Positions 10,976 to 20,578 of a stretch of DNA of 64,000 bases are shown in pieces (within the stretch, counting starts at the first letter, position 1; every line of letters begins with the position of its first letter). The stretch comes from Prorocentrum cordatum (lineage: Eukaryota; Sar; Dinophyceae; Prorocentrales; Prorocentraceae): positions 342,501-406,500 of the forward strand of contig CAUYUJ010014345.1 of NCBI GenBank assembly GCA_963575745.1, written 5' to 3'. Made by a program: the position numbers and the translations under genes. The notes under the pieces are model-generated. The model did not search any database. It was not told the origin of the DNA and worked only from the letters and a program-made list of their open reading frames with translations.

Positions 10976-11107
10976 CCACGCAACCGGCGAAGCCGACGAA
11001 CAAACGCATCCGTGCCCACGCCTGCTTCGGAGCCCGACCCCCCCCCCTAAAAAACGTGTCCTGGCAGCTGGCCAAACAATCCGCCGGCACTTCGGCGTGT
11101 GTGAGAC

Positions 11108-11162
11108 GCTGTCGTCGTCATCGTCGTCGTCTTCGTCGAAGTCGTCGTCGTCGTCGTCGATA

Positions 11163-11212
<50 letters not shown>

Positions 11213-11302
11213 TTCGTCGTCGTCGTCGACGTCGCGTCGTCGTCGACGTCGTCTTCGTCATCGTCGTCGCCGTCGCCGCCGCCGTCTTCGTCTTCGTCGT
11301 CG
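11108..11302. repeat. (TCG)n array
   Basis: A TCG/GTC trinucleotide tract with TTC variants. The polyserine and polythreonine frames are artefacts. Confidence 0.95.
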
Positions 11303-11597
11303 CCAGCCCCGAGAAAAGAAAACGAGCAGAGAAAAGAAACGTCGTAGTTGAGTCGATTCGCTCCCCCTTTTCCCCTTTCGGGGAGGGGGGGACGGGCGGG
11401 GGGTACAGGGGGGTGGCAAGGAGGGGGGTGAGAGGGGGCAGGGGGGGGGTACAGGGGAGGGGGGGCCCGGGTCAGATTCACGCCCCCCCCTGGGGTCCCG
11501 TCGGCCTCCCCTCCCCTCTCCGGTAGCCCGTGTGGACGGGAAGGACGGGGCCCGCCAGTGGTGAGGGAGGGTGGTCCAGGGCCAGAGTACAATGGAA

Positions 11598-11756
11598 TTC
11601 GGCACGTCCCCCTACAGGGGGATTTTGGACAAAAATTGAAAAATGTCAAAAAAAAACACTCCAACAAGATTGAAAATAGTCGGAACATCGTCCCCTGACG
11701 ATTTTTGGACTATTTTTGAACATTCCTCCTGTAGAGGGACAGGCCCGACTTAAAAG
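11598..11756. repeat. TCGGGC-family MITE, copy 1
   Basis: The left end is GGCACGTCCCCCTACAGGGG, the right end CCTCCTGTAGAGGGACAGGC then CCGACTTAA. The termini are inverted repeats. The interior is A/T-rich (AAAATTGAAAAATG). Related ends occur at 11,857-11,972, 49,362-49,470, 50,815-50,858 and 54,963-55,357. Confidence 0.75.
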
Positions 11757-11856
11757 TATTACCAGCCACACTCCTGGGGGCCCCAGGTGGGTCCCGCAGG
11801 AGAGAGCGCTGGCGGGGGTTGGGGGAGGTCCCGCCTTCAGGGTCGGCGACACCGGC

Positions 11857-11972
11857 TGTAAGGTTAGGTCGGGCATGTTCCCCTAGAGGCGAATTTGTGG
11901 GCGAAAAATCAACCCCATACTTTTTTAACTATGTTGTAATTGTCCCCCTGTAGAGGGACATGCCCGACTTAA
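11857..11972. repeat. TCGGGC-family MITE, copy 2 (short)
   Basis: A compact copy with clear termini: TTAGGTCGGGCATGTTCCCC at the left and GTAGAGGGACATGCCCGACT then TAA at the right, so about 20 bp of inverted terminus. The total is about 116 bp. Confidence 0.85.
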
Positions 11973-12269
11973 CTGTAAGGCCTTCAGGCTGTACTCTCGA
12001 TCTTCAACAAGCTCACGCACCAAATCACGCGACAGGTCAACCCCTTTATGCTCCAACAAAAAACAGAAGCTCTAGTCAGTAACATTGTCATCTGCAGCTG
12101 GAGGGCGTGACCACGATTCCACAGCGGTGGGGTCCCATCCAGTCTCAGATAACTAGCGCATGACGGCCTCCATCGGGCCCCGAATGTGTCTAGACCCATT
12201 CTGTACTTCAGTACCGCGAAACTTCTGCAGGGCCTTCGCCCAAGCAAGACACAAGGGGAAGAGGAGAGA
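11973..12269. other. Intronic sequence, no gene recognised
   Basis: Nothing recognised. Confidence 0.4.
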
Positions 12270-12432
12270 GAGAGAAGGAGGGAACGGGGGAGGAGAAGGA
12301 GGGGGAGGCGGAGGAGGAGGAGGGAGAGGTGAAGAAGGAAAAGAAGGAGAGGGAGGAGGAGGAGGAGGAGGAGGAGGAGGAGCAGGAGGACCAGGAAAGA
12401 CGAGGAGGCGGAGGAGGAGGAGGAGCAGGAGG
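12270..12432. repeat. GGA purine tract next to exon E12
   Basis: A GGAGGA-rich tract starting a few bases into intron 12 after exon E12. Confidence 0.9.
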
Positions 12433-12437
12433 AGGAC

Positions 12438-12670
12438 CAGTTGTCGTCGCGGCCGACCCGTCCGCCCAGCTGCAGCACCTCCTCCCACAGCCCGGCCACG
12501 AGACTCTCCGTGCCCGCCCGCGGCGTGCCCCCCGAGCCGCAGCGGGCGCCCAGCTCCTCCGCCAGCAGGGCGGCCACGAGCTGACGGTTCGCCTTGCCGT
12601 TAGGGAGGCGCGGCAGCGGGCCCACGAGCAGCGGAGCGGGCCGGAAGGGCGCGGGCAGAGCCCGGGCGAC
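12438..12670 (-). CDS. NRPS-like gene exon E12: A9/A10 and start of PCP
   Basis: The largest exon, 233 bp. After the acceptor GGCGAG| it encodes VARALPAPFRPAPLLVGPLP, then the A10 core RLPNGKANRQL; its Lys is the mobile catalytic Lys of adenylate-forming enzymes. Next come a linker and the first PCP helix, SLVAGLWEEVLQLGGRVGRD. It ends GACAACTG|GTCCTC, a GT donor, in phase 2, which joins E13 to give DDN-W-FALGG. This is the firmest NRPS-type assignment in the window. Confidence 0.88.
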
Positions 12671-12694
12671 CTCGCCGAGAAAGGGCGAGGATGA

Positions 12695-15600
12695 GGACGA
12701 GGACGGTGGTGATGGTGTTGACGACGAGGATGGTGGTGGTGGTGATGGTGATGGTGGTGGCGGCGGTGGTGATGATGGTGGTGGTGGCGGTGGAAGTGAC
12801 GGTGATGGAGTTGGTGATGGTGGTGGTGGTGGTGACGGTGACGGTGATGGTGATGGTGATGGTACTGGTGATGGTAGTGGTGATGGTAACGGAGGTGATG
12901 ATGGTGATGGTGACGGTGACGGTGATAATGGTGGTGGTGATGATGGTGGTGGTGATGGTGATAGTGACGGTGATGGTAACGGTGGTGGTGATGGTGATGG
13001 TGATGGTGATGGTGATGATGATGGTGATGGTGATGGTGATGGTGGTGGTGATGGTGGTGGTGGTGATGGTGATGGTGGTGATGGTTATGGTGATGGTGAT
13101 GGTGACGGTGATGGTGATGAAAATGGTGATGGTGGTGGTGATGGCAGTGCTGATGTTGATGGTGGTGGTGATGGTGATGGTGGTGGTGATGATGATGATG
13201 GTGATGGTGGAAATCGTGGTGATGATAGTGGTGGTGATGGTGGTGGGGAAGATGATGGTAATGATCATGGTGATGGTGGGTGGTGGTGGTGAGGATGCTG
13301 GTGATGGTAATGGTGATAGTGGTGGTGGTGCTCCTGATGGTGTTGGTGATGATGGTGCTGAAGGTTATGGTGGTGATGGTGATGGTTATGGTGATGGTGA
13401 TGGTGGTGGCGGTGATGGTGGCAGTGATGGTGGCGGTGGTGACGATAGTGATGGTGGTGGTGATGGTGATGGTAATGGTCGTGACGTTGATGGTGATGGT
13501 GATAGTGATGGTGATGGTACTGGTGATGGTGACCGCGGTGGTGATGGTGATGGTGCTGGCGGCGGTGATAAGGTGATGATGATGGTGATGGTGATGGAAG
13601 CGGTTGTGATGGTGATAGTGATGGCGATGGTGATGGTGATGGTAGGGTGTTGGGGTGATCGGGATGGTGATGGTGATTAGGGCTGTGGTGATGGTGATGG
13701 TGATGGTGATGGTGACGGTGACGGTGTCGGTGCTGGTGATGGTGATGGTGGTGGGGATGGTGATGGCGATGGTGGTGGTGACGATGATTATGATGGTGGT
13801 GATGATGGTGACGGTGATGGCGATGGTGTTGGCGGTGGTGATGGCGATGATGATGGTAATGGTGGTGGTGGTACTGGTGATGGTGAAGGTCAGGGGTGGT
13901 GGTGATGGCGATGGTGATGGTAGTGGTTGTGATGGCGAAGGTGACGGTGATGGTAAAAGTGACTGCGATGGTGAGGCTGATGGCGATGGTCATGGTGATT
14001 GATGGTGGTGATAGCGACCCCGATAAGGATACGGGATGGTGGTAATGATAGTGGCGGTGATAGCGATAGTAGTGGTGATGGTAATGGCGGCGATGGTAAT
14101 GGTGACGGTCATGGTGATGCTGATGGTGATGGTGGTGGTGATGGTGATGGCGCTTGTGCTTGTGATGGTGTGATGATGGCGGTGGTGAGTGTGATGGTGG
14201 CGGTGATGGCGATGATGGCCTTGGCGAGGGTGACGGCGATGATGATGGTGGTGGCGATAGTTGTTGTGGTGATGGTGATGATGGTGATGATGGTGGCGGT
14301 GATGGCGATGATGGCCTTGGCGAGGGTGACGGCGATGATGATGGTGGTGGCGATAGTTGTTGTGGTGATGGTGATGATGGTGGTGATGGTGATGGTAACG
14401 GTGGTGGTGGTGGTGATGGCGATGGTGGGTGGTGGATGTGGCAGTGCTGGTGTTGATGGTGATGGCGACGGTAATGGTGGCGGGAATGACGACGGTGGCG
14501 GTGGCGGTGGTGACGGTGATGGTGACAGCGAGGGTCATGATGCTGATGGTGTCGGCGATGGTGCTGGTGATGGTGATGGTGGTGGTGGTGGGGACGGCGA
14601 TGGTGATAGTGATGGCGACGGTTATGGCAATGGTGGTGGTGATGGCGACGGTGGCTGCTGGTGGTGGGCAACATGGTGATGGTGATGGGTGTTCTGGTGG
14701 TGATGGTGGTGGTGATGATGATGGTGATGGCAGCTGTGGTCTGGTGGTGATGACGGTGATGATAGTGGAGATGGCGACAGCGCTGGTGATGATGGTGATG
14801 GGAGCAATGATAATTGTGGTGGGGTGATAGCGACGGTGGCGGTGGTGGCGACGGTGATGGTAATAGTTGTGTGGCGATTGTGATGGTGACGGTGATGGTG
14901 CCGGCGGCGGTAGTGAAGGTGGTGGTGATGGTGACGGTGGCGTGATGGTGATGGTGACGGTGATGGTGATGGTGGTGCTGATGCTGATGGTGACAATGAT
15001 GGTACTGGTGGCGGTGGCGGCAGTGGTGATGGTGCTGGTGGTGGTGATGGTGAGGGTGATGGTGGCGGCAATGCTGATGTTGATGGTGGTGGTTATGGTG
15101 ACGATAATGGTGTTTGTGATGGTGATGGCCATGGCGATTGTAATGGCGTTGGTGCTTGTGACGGTGGCGGTGACGGTGATGGTGGTGGTGATGCTGCTGG
15201 CGCTGGTGGTGATGGTAATGGTGATGGCGATGGTGGTGGTGATGGTGGGTGCGACGGTCATGGTGAAGGTCATGGTGATGGTGATGGTGCTGGTGGTGGT
15301 GATGGTGATGGTGGTGGTGATGGTGATGGTGATGGTGATGGTGATGGTGATGGTGATGATGGTGGTGATGGCGATGGTGATGGTGATGGTGGTGGCGGTG
15401 ATGGTGGCGATGGTAGTGGTAATGGCGATGGTGGTGGTGATGGTGGTGGCGACGGCGATGGTGAAGGTGGCGGTGATGGTGGCGGCGATGGTAATTGTGA
15501 TGGAGACGGCGATGGCGATGGTAATGATGGTGGTGGAGTTGGTGATAACGATGGTCATGGTGATAGTGCAGGCGGCGAAGATGGCGATGGTGATCGTGGT

Positions 15601-16320
15601 GGTGGTGATGGTGATGATGACGGTAATGGTGGCGGTGAATGTGATGGCGATGGTGATGGTGATGGTGGTGCTGATGGTGATGAAAATGGTGATGGTGGTG
15701 ACGGTGGTGGTGATGGCTATGATACTGGTTGTGATGGTGATGGTGATGGTGATGGCGATTTTGTTGGTTATGGTAACAATGACGGTGATGGTGGTGGAGA
15801 TGGAGATGGTGATACTGATGGTGGTGGTGTTGATGGAAATGGTGATGGTGACTCTGACGGTGGTGGTGATGGTGGTGGCGACGGTGGTGGTGATGATACT
15901 GGTGACGGTGGTGGTGACGGCGGTGATGACGGCGATGGCGGCTGTGGCCCTGGTGGTGGTGATGGTGATGGTGACGGCGATGGTGGTGGCGGTGACGGTG
16001 GCGGAAATGGCGGTGGCGGTGGTGATGCCGATTCAATTGGATAGTGATGGTGGTGGTGATGGTGATGGTGATGGTGATGGCGATTCTGCTGGTGATGGTG
16101 ATGGCGGTGGTGGTGGTGGTGACGGTCGCGGCGGCGGCTGCGATGGATGTGGCGACGGCGATGTCAATGGCGATGGTGGCGGCGGTGGCGGTGATGGCAT
16201 GGTGGTGGCGCTGGTGATGGTGATGGTGATGGTGGAAGTGGTGATGGCGATGGTGATGGTGATGGCGGTGGTGGCGGTGGCGATGGCGATGCCGACGGCG
16301 TTAGTGATGGCGATTTTGTT
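12695..16320. repeat. (GATGGT)n / GGTGAT hexanucleotide array, part 1
   Basis: About 3.6 kb of GAT/GGT units with GGC and GAC variants. Long open frames on both strands (polyhistidine, Asp-Gly, Met-Val) come from the lack of stops in the repeat. Confidence 0.95.
14205..14356. repeat. Higher-order duplication inside the GATGGT array
   Basis: The block GATGGCCTTGGCGAGGGTGA with its flanks occurs twice, near 14,212 and 14,305, about 93 bp apart and almost identical over roughly 70 bp. This marks a recent local segment duplication. Confidence 0.8.
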
Positions 16321-17127
16321 TCAACGGAGTCGGAGCTCAGGGGGAGGAGCGGTTCCGGGGTGAAGGGGGTAGGGGTCATCTGCCCGCGGCGAGCGCGTTC
16401 TACAGCCGCCGCGCTCTACGCGCACCTGCAGGGGCGGGCCGCCCCGCCCCGCGAAGCGTGCGATCGGCGGCGCGCGCTTTCGCCTATCAGCAATCGGCAA
16501 GCCCGGGGCCAGGGCAACTCGGGAAGGCGAGGCCTCGCGAATGGCGCCGCGTCCATCTTCCCAGGGGCGCCCGCGTTCGCCGCGCAGCACGCGGCGTCCG
16601 CATCCACGGTGGGAGAAGCCGTATGCTTCACAACGAGCCCGCGCTCAAGATTCGAAATGGCGATGACAACTGCAGCCCCGCTAGCACAATCGTGGACAAC
16701 GCGGGTTATATCCGCGAAGGCGCAGGCGCGCAGGTCGACGAAGCGAACACTCACACCCACCAGAATGGCAAACTTCCTGTTGGCTGCTGCGAAATGGTCC
16801 GCAGTGTGGGCTTTGCTTCAAGAGTCGGGGTGACTATGACCATCGTAATGGAGCGTGCGAAATTGTTGACAATGGGCGCGGCAGATCACCGAAATACACC
16901 ACACTGCTACTCTCTTGCAAGCGTAGACGTCGACGATGGCGTCGCGAATCCGCGGCAACGAATACCTATTCGAAAAAGACAGAATCCGCCTAAACCGCCG
17001 CAATGATTGGCAATCGAATGAAACGAAATTCGCCGAATACGAACCCAGTGACTCCAGTGACAACGAATACCTACCAAATTTAAGACCTCGCGGTCCACGG
17101 GCGGCAGGCCTCCGAGCGTTTTAAAAA
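16321..17127. other. Unique island in the GATGGT intron
   Basis: The minus strand has a 115-residue frame at 16,416-16,760 with non-repeat content (for example SVRFVDLRACAFADITRVVH). It may be a fragment of an unrecognised element. No domain is identified and no start or splice sites are convincing. Codon-like GC bias is present on both strands. Confidence 0.35.
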
Positions 17128-17522
17128 TCAGCGCAGATGCCCCTCAAGCCAGCCCGTCCATTCCTGAAATTCTTCCTCCACGTAGCCTGGCGGTGCCGCT
17201 CCGCGTAGAAACCGCCTGTCTCCCAGGGGCTGGATGCCCAGAATCAGCTTCACCCGGCCGTCCTGCGCCGTCTTCGTGATCCTGCACGCCCCCCACCTGA
17301 TCAGCTGCTCCGCGTCCTCTGGCTCCCCACAGGCGTTGAAGTCCTCCACGAGTTTCCTGATGGCCGTCATGCTGGTGCCGCCTACCTCGGGAACGGTTGC
17401 CAGCGCGTCCAGCATCGCCCCGCACAGGGGCGTGTGGGGTGGCCCAAGCGGCTGCGTTTCGGGGTTCTTCACAATGTCCTTGCCATACTGGTCGGCCAGT
17501 TCTGCGAAATGCTCCTGGTGGC
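17128..17522 (-). CDS. Unrecognised coding fragment inside the NRPS intron
   Basis: The minus frame is open from about 17,522, where it emerges from the GATGGT repeat, to a stop at 17,128, about 130 codons. It has normal protein-like composition: EHFAELADQYGKDIVKNPET, SMTAIRKLVEDFNACGEPED, PGYVEEEFQEWTGWLEG. I do not recognise the family. It could be an exon or 3' end of a gene or element cut off by repeat growth. The ATG at 17,472 is probably not the true start, because the protein-like sequence extends upstream. Confidence 0.45.
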
Positions 17523-18785
17523 GATAGTGATGGTAATGGTGATGGTGATGGTGCTGGTGGTGGTGATAGTGGCGTTGGTGATGGTGATGGTGATAGTGGT
17601 GGCAATCGGAATGGTGATGGTGATGGTGATGGGGATGGTGATGGTGATGGTTGTGATGGCGTTGGTGGTAGTATAGTCATGGTGGCGTTGGAGGCGTTGG
17701 TGATGACACTAGAGTTGGTGGCGTTGGTGGTGGTGGCGTTGGTGGCGTTGGTGGTGATGGCGTTGGTGGCGTTGGTGATGGCGTTCGTGGCGCTGGAGGT
17801 GATGATGATGATGATGCTAATGGTGATGGCGATGGTGATAGAGATGGTGGTGGTGACGGTGATGGTGGTGATGGTGGTGGTGATGGTGATGGTGATGGCT
17901 GTGGTGATGGTGATGATGACGGTGATGGTAGCGGCAATGGTGACGGTGATGGCGATGGTGGTGGTGTCGATGGCAATGGTGATGGTGACTATGACGGTGG
18001 TGGTGATGGTGGTGGCGATGATGATAGTGACGATGGTGGTGATGGTGGTGGTGACGGTGATGGTGATGGTGATGATGACGGTGACGGTGACGGTGATGGT
18101 GATGGTGATGGTGATGGCGAAGGTGATGGTGACGGTGATGGTGATGGTGTTGGTGAAGGTGATGGTGATGGTGGTGGTGATCGTGATGGTGATGGTGATG
18201 GTGATGGTGATGATAATGGTGATGGTGACGGGAATGGTGATAGTGATGGTGATGGTGGTGATGGATGGTGCTGGTGATGGTGATGGTGTTGGTGGTGGTG
18301 ATGATGGTGGTGATGGTGATGGTGATGGTGATGGTGATGGTGATGGGGGTGGTGATGGTGGTGGTGGTAATGGGGATGGCGATGGCGATGGGGATGGTGA
18401 TTGTGACGGTGGTTGTAAATCGTGACGGCGATTGTGGTGATGGTGATGGTGATGGTGAGGATGATGGTGATGGTGATGGTGACAGCGATGGTGGTGGTGA
18501 TGGTGATGACTATGGTGATGGTGATGGTGGTTCTAAGCCGTGATGGTGAGTCTGGTAGTGGTGGCAATGGTGATGGTGATTATGACGGTGATGGTGATAA
18601 GTGAGGTCGTGATGGTGATGGAGATGGTGGTGTTGGTGGGTGATGATGATGGTGACGGTTGCGGTGACGGCGGTGGTGGTGATGGTGAATGTGATGGTGA
18701 TGGTGATGGTGGTGGTGGTGATGATGGTGGTGGTGATGTTGATGGTGACGGTGACGGTGATGGTGGTGGTGGTGGTGCTGGTGAT
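17523..18785. repeat. (GATGGT)n array, part 2
   Basis: A continuation of the hexanucleotide array with GGCGTTGGT variants at 17,690-17,790. Confidence 0.95.
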
Positions 18786-18817
18786 GGCCAGAAGGGCGCG
18801 GGCAGGGCACTGGCGAC

Positions 18818-18910
18818 CTCGTCCGACCAATCGTCGGGCGCGGCTGCGAGAACGCCGTCGCCAGATGCGTGCGGCTCGCACAGCGCCACCAGCGACACGC
18901 CATGCAACAC
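18818..18910 (-). CDS. NRPS-like gene exon E11: A8-A9 linker
   Basis: 93 bp, 31 codons, phase 0 at both ends. After CACAG| it encodes VLHGVSLVALCEPHASGDG and ends DDWSDE. This fits the strand and linker after A8 in which NRPS A domains read LVAYVVP. The donor is GACGAG|GTCGCC. Confidence 0.8.
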
Positions 18911-19061
18911 CTGTGAGGACAACGAAAGACACCGATCACGCTGATCCCCAGACCTCTCCTGGGGTGCGTTCGGACCAGGACTCGGAGGCGAGTGCAGCAG
19001 TGGCGACGAGAGCTCTCCAGGACGAGCAGCGATATCGGTACCTTTGTCCTCCTCGTAGCAC
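18911..19061 (-). other. Intron 10: complete 151-bp introner-like element
   Basis: The intron lies exactly between two in-phase coding exons, with GT donor GTGCTACGAGG and acceptor GTCCTCACAG. Its ends are inverted repeats: the 5' side reads GAGGACAAAGGTACCGATAT and the reverse complement of the 3' side reads GAGGACAACGAAAGACACCG. Related copies occur at 29,957-30,110, 54,570-54,710 and, reversed, 56,405-56,530. Confidence 0.8.
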
Positions 19062-19145
19062 CGCCACTGCGTCGCGCACGCCTTCGATGGCGCGCAGTAC
19101 CGCCTCCACTTCGCCCAGCTCGACGCGGTGACCGCGCACCTTGAC
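19062..19145 (-). CDS. NRPS-like gene exon E10: A8 second half
   Basis: 84 bp, 28 codons. After CTTCTAG| it encodes [20 protein letters not shown] and ends VRDAVA. Together with the end of E9 (GRMDHQ) it rebuilds the A8 core GRxDxQVKxRGxRIELGEVE, the hinge of the A-domain subdomains. Confidence 0.9.
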
Positions 19146-19159
19146 CTAGAAGATGGAGG

Positions 19160-19570
19160 ATGATGCACAGACACCGATCCTGGCCAGGCCCCTCCTGGAC
19201 CCAAGATCGGTGCGTACGCACTTCTGAAATGTCCAGGGCGGCATATACACCCCGATCCTCGGGGGGGGTGGCAGTGGGGGGTGACCACGATGGGAGGGTG
19301 CCGAAAAAATCCATTCAGGGGCCCATTAGGGCCCCTTTGGGCCCCTGCTGGCTCCCAAGGAGGCCCGAAAGGGCCCCTCGAGGGCCCTTCTCTTCACCCC
19401 CTCAGTGAGGTCACCCCGATCACCACCCACCCGAGATCGGTCTCTCGACCCATGCCCCCCGAGACAGGCTTTTTCTCATCCTGGGTCGTTCTTGTTGACG
19501 GTCCCGAGGCCCAGTAGAAGGGCCACCAGAGGCCCAAAAGAGCGAAAAACATCGGCCGTGATGTGTTTAC
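19160..19570. other. Intron 9 sequence with GGGCCC-rich words
   Basis: A CACCGATCCTGGCCAGGCCC motif (19,173-19,213) recurs in variant form at 19,958-20,000 and 54,490-54,560. At 19,310-19,390 there are GGGCCCCT repeats. No gene is seen. Confidence 0.5.
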
Positions 19571-19855
19571 CAATCCTCCTCCTCCTCCTCCCCCTCCTCC
19601 TCCTCCTCCTCCTCTTCCTCCTCCTCCTCCTCCTCCTCCTCTTCCTCCTCCTCACCATCCTCCTCCCCTTGCTAATACGGTTCTTCGTCGTCGTCGTCGT
19701 CCTCATACTCCTCCTCCTCCTCCTCCTCCTCCTCCTCCTCCTCATCCTCTTCCTCCTCTTCCTCCTCATCCTCTCCTCCTCCTCCTCCTCCTCCTCCTCC
19801 TCCTCCTCCTCCTCCTCTTCCTCCTCCTCCTCCTCCTCCCCCCCCCCTCCTCCTT
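19571..19855. repeat. CTC pyrimidine tract
   Basis: A CTC/CTT trinucleotide tract interrupted by a short unique stretch at 19,665-19,700. Confidence 0.95.
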
Positions 19856-20073
19856 GGCATGATTTTGCAAGGTCGGCGGGACCAGCCGCAAGGCCTTTGC
19901 AATAGCAAAAAACCTCCGTCGTGATAGTTGATGACACGAGAGGGTCTGAGTACACCGATACTGGGCCCAGGACGGCCTGGCCAGGATTGGTGTCTGCGCA
20001 TGCTTCCCATCCCCTCCTCCTCGTCCTCTTCCTCCGCCTCCTCCTCCTCATTCATTCATGATTTTACACAGAA

Positions 20074-20345
20074 CAGGATGAGAGAGCAAACGTCATGTCA
20101 TGTGAAGAGGGGAGATGCCGAGTCACATGGTAGAGCCACCTGTGTTACTGCTTCAGAAAAGCAGATTCATTCATTCATTCATTCATTCATTCATTCATCG
20201 ATGAGGCGGACGGTTCGAAGCCTACACAGAACAGGATGAGAGAGCAAACGTGGAGATGGATGAGAGAGCATGTCATGTGAAGAGGGGAGATGCCGAGTCA
20301 CATGGTAGAGCCACCTGTGTTACTGCCAAGGGCGCGCGAGCAAAG
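20074..20345. repeat. Direct duplication around an (ATTC)n microsatellite
   Basis: ACACAGAACAGGATGAGAGA occurs at 20,073 and 20,222, and each copy is followed by a GTGAAGAGGGGAGATGCCGA block (20,102 and 20,278). The copies match over about 80 bp. Eight or so ATTC units lie between them (20,166-20,200). Confidence 0.8.
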
Positions 20346-20578
20346 AACAGGGACGGGCAAGACAATTCAGAAAAGCAGAGCCTTCACACAGGAGGTGATG
20401 GTACTGCCAGCGGCGCGCTGCACTCCGAAGTGCAGCACCCGCACGTTACTACTGTTTTAACGTGAATGGGACACGAGCGCCAGCCCGCTAGGCTGGGGCA
20501 CACCTTCACGTGCGGGCCCTTCCCAGGGCTGAGCTACAGTCCAGCGAGGGAGAGTGATTGAGCCCTGAGTCCTTGACG

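Noticed and set aside
12594-16363. Asp-Gly, Met-Val and 923-residue polyhistidine ORFs
   Set aside because: Translation of the GATGGT array; no non-repeat domain.
16360-16833. 157-residue plus ORF and the overlapping minus ORF as genes
   Set aside because: Neither has a recognisable domain; both strands are open because of GC content.
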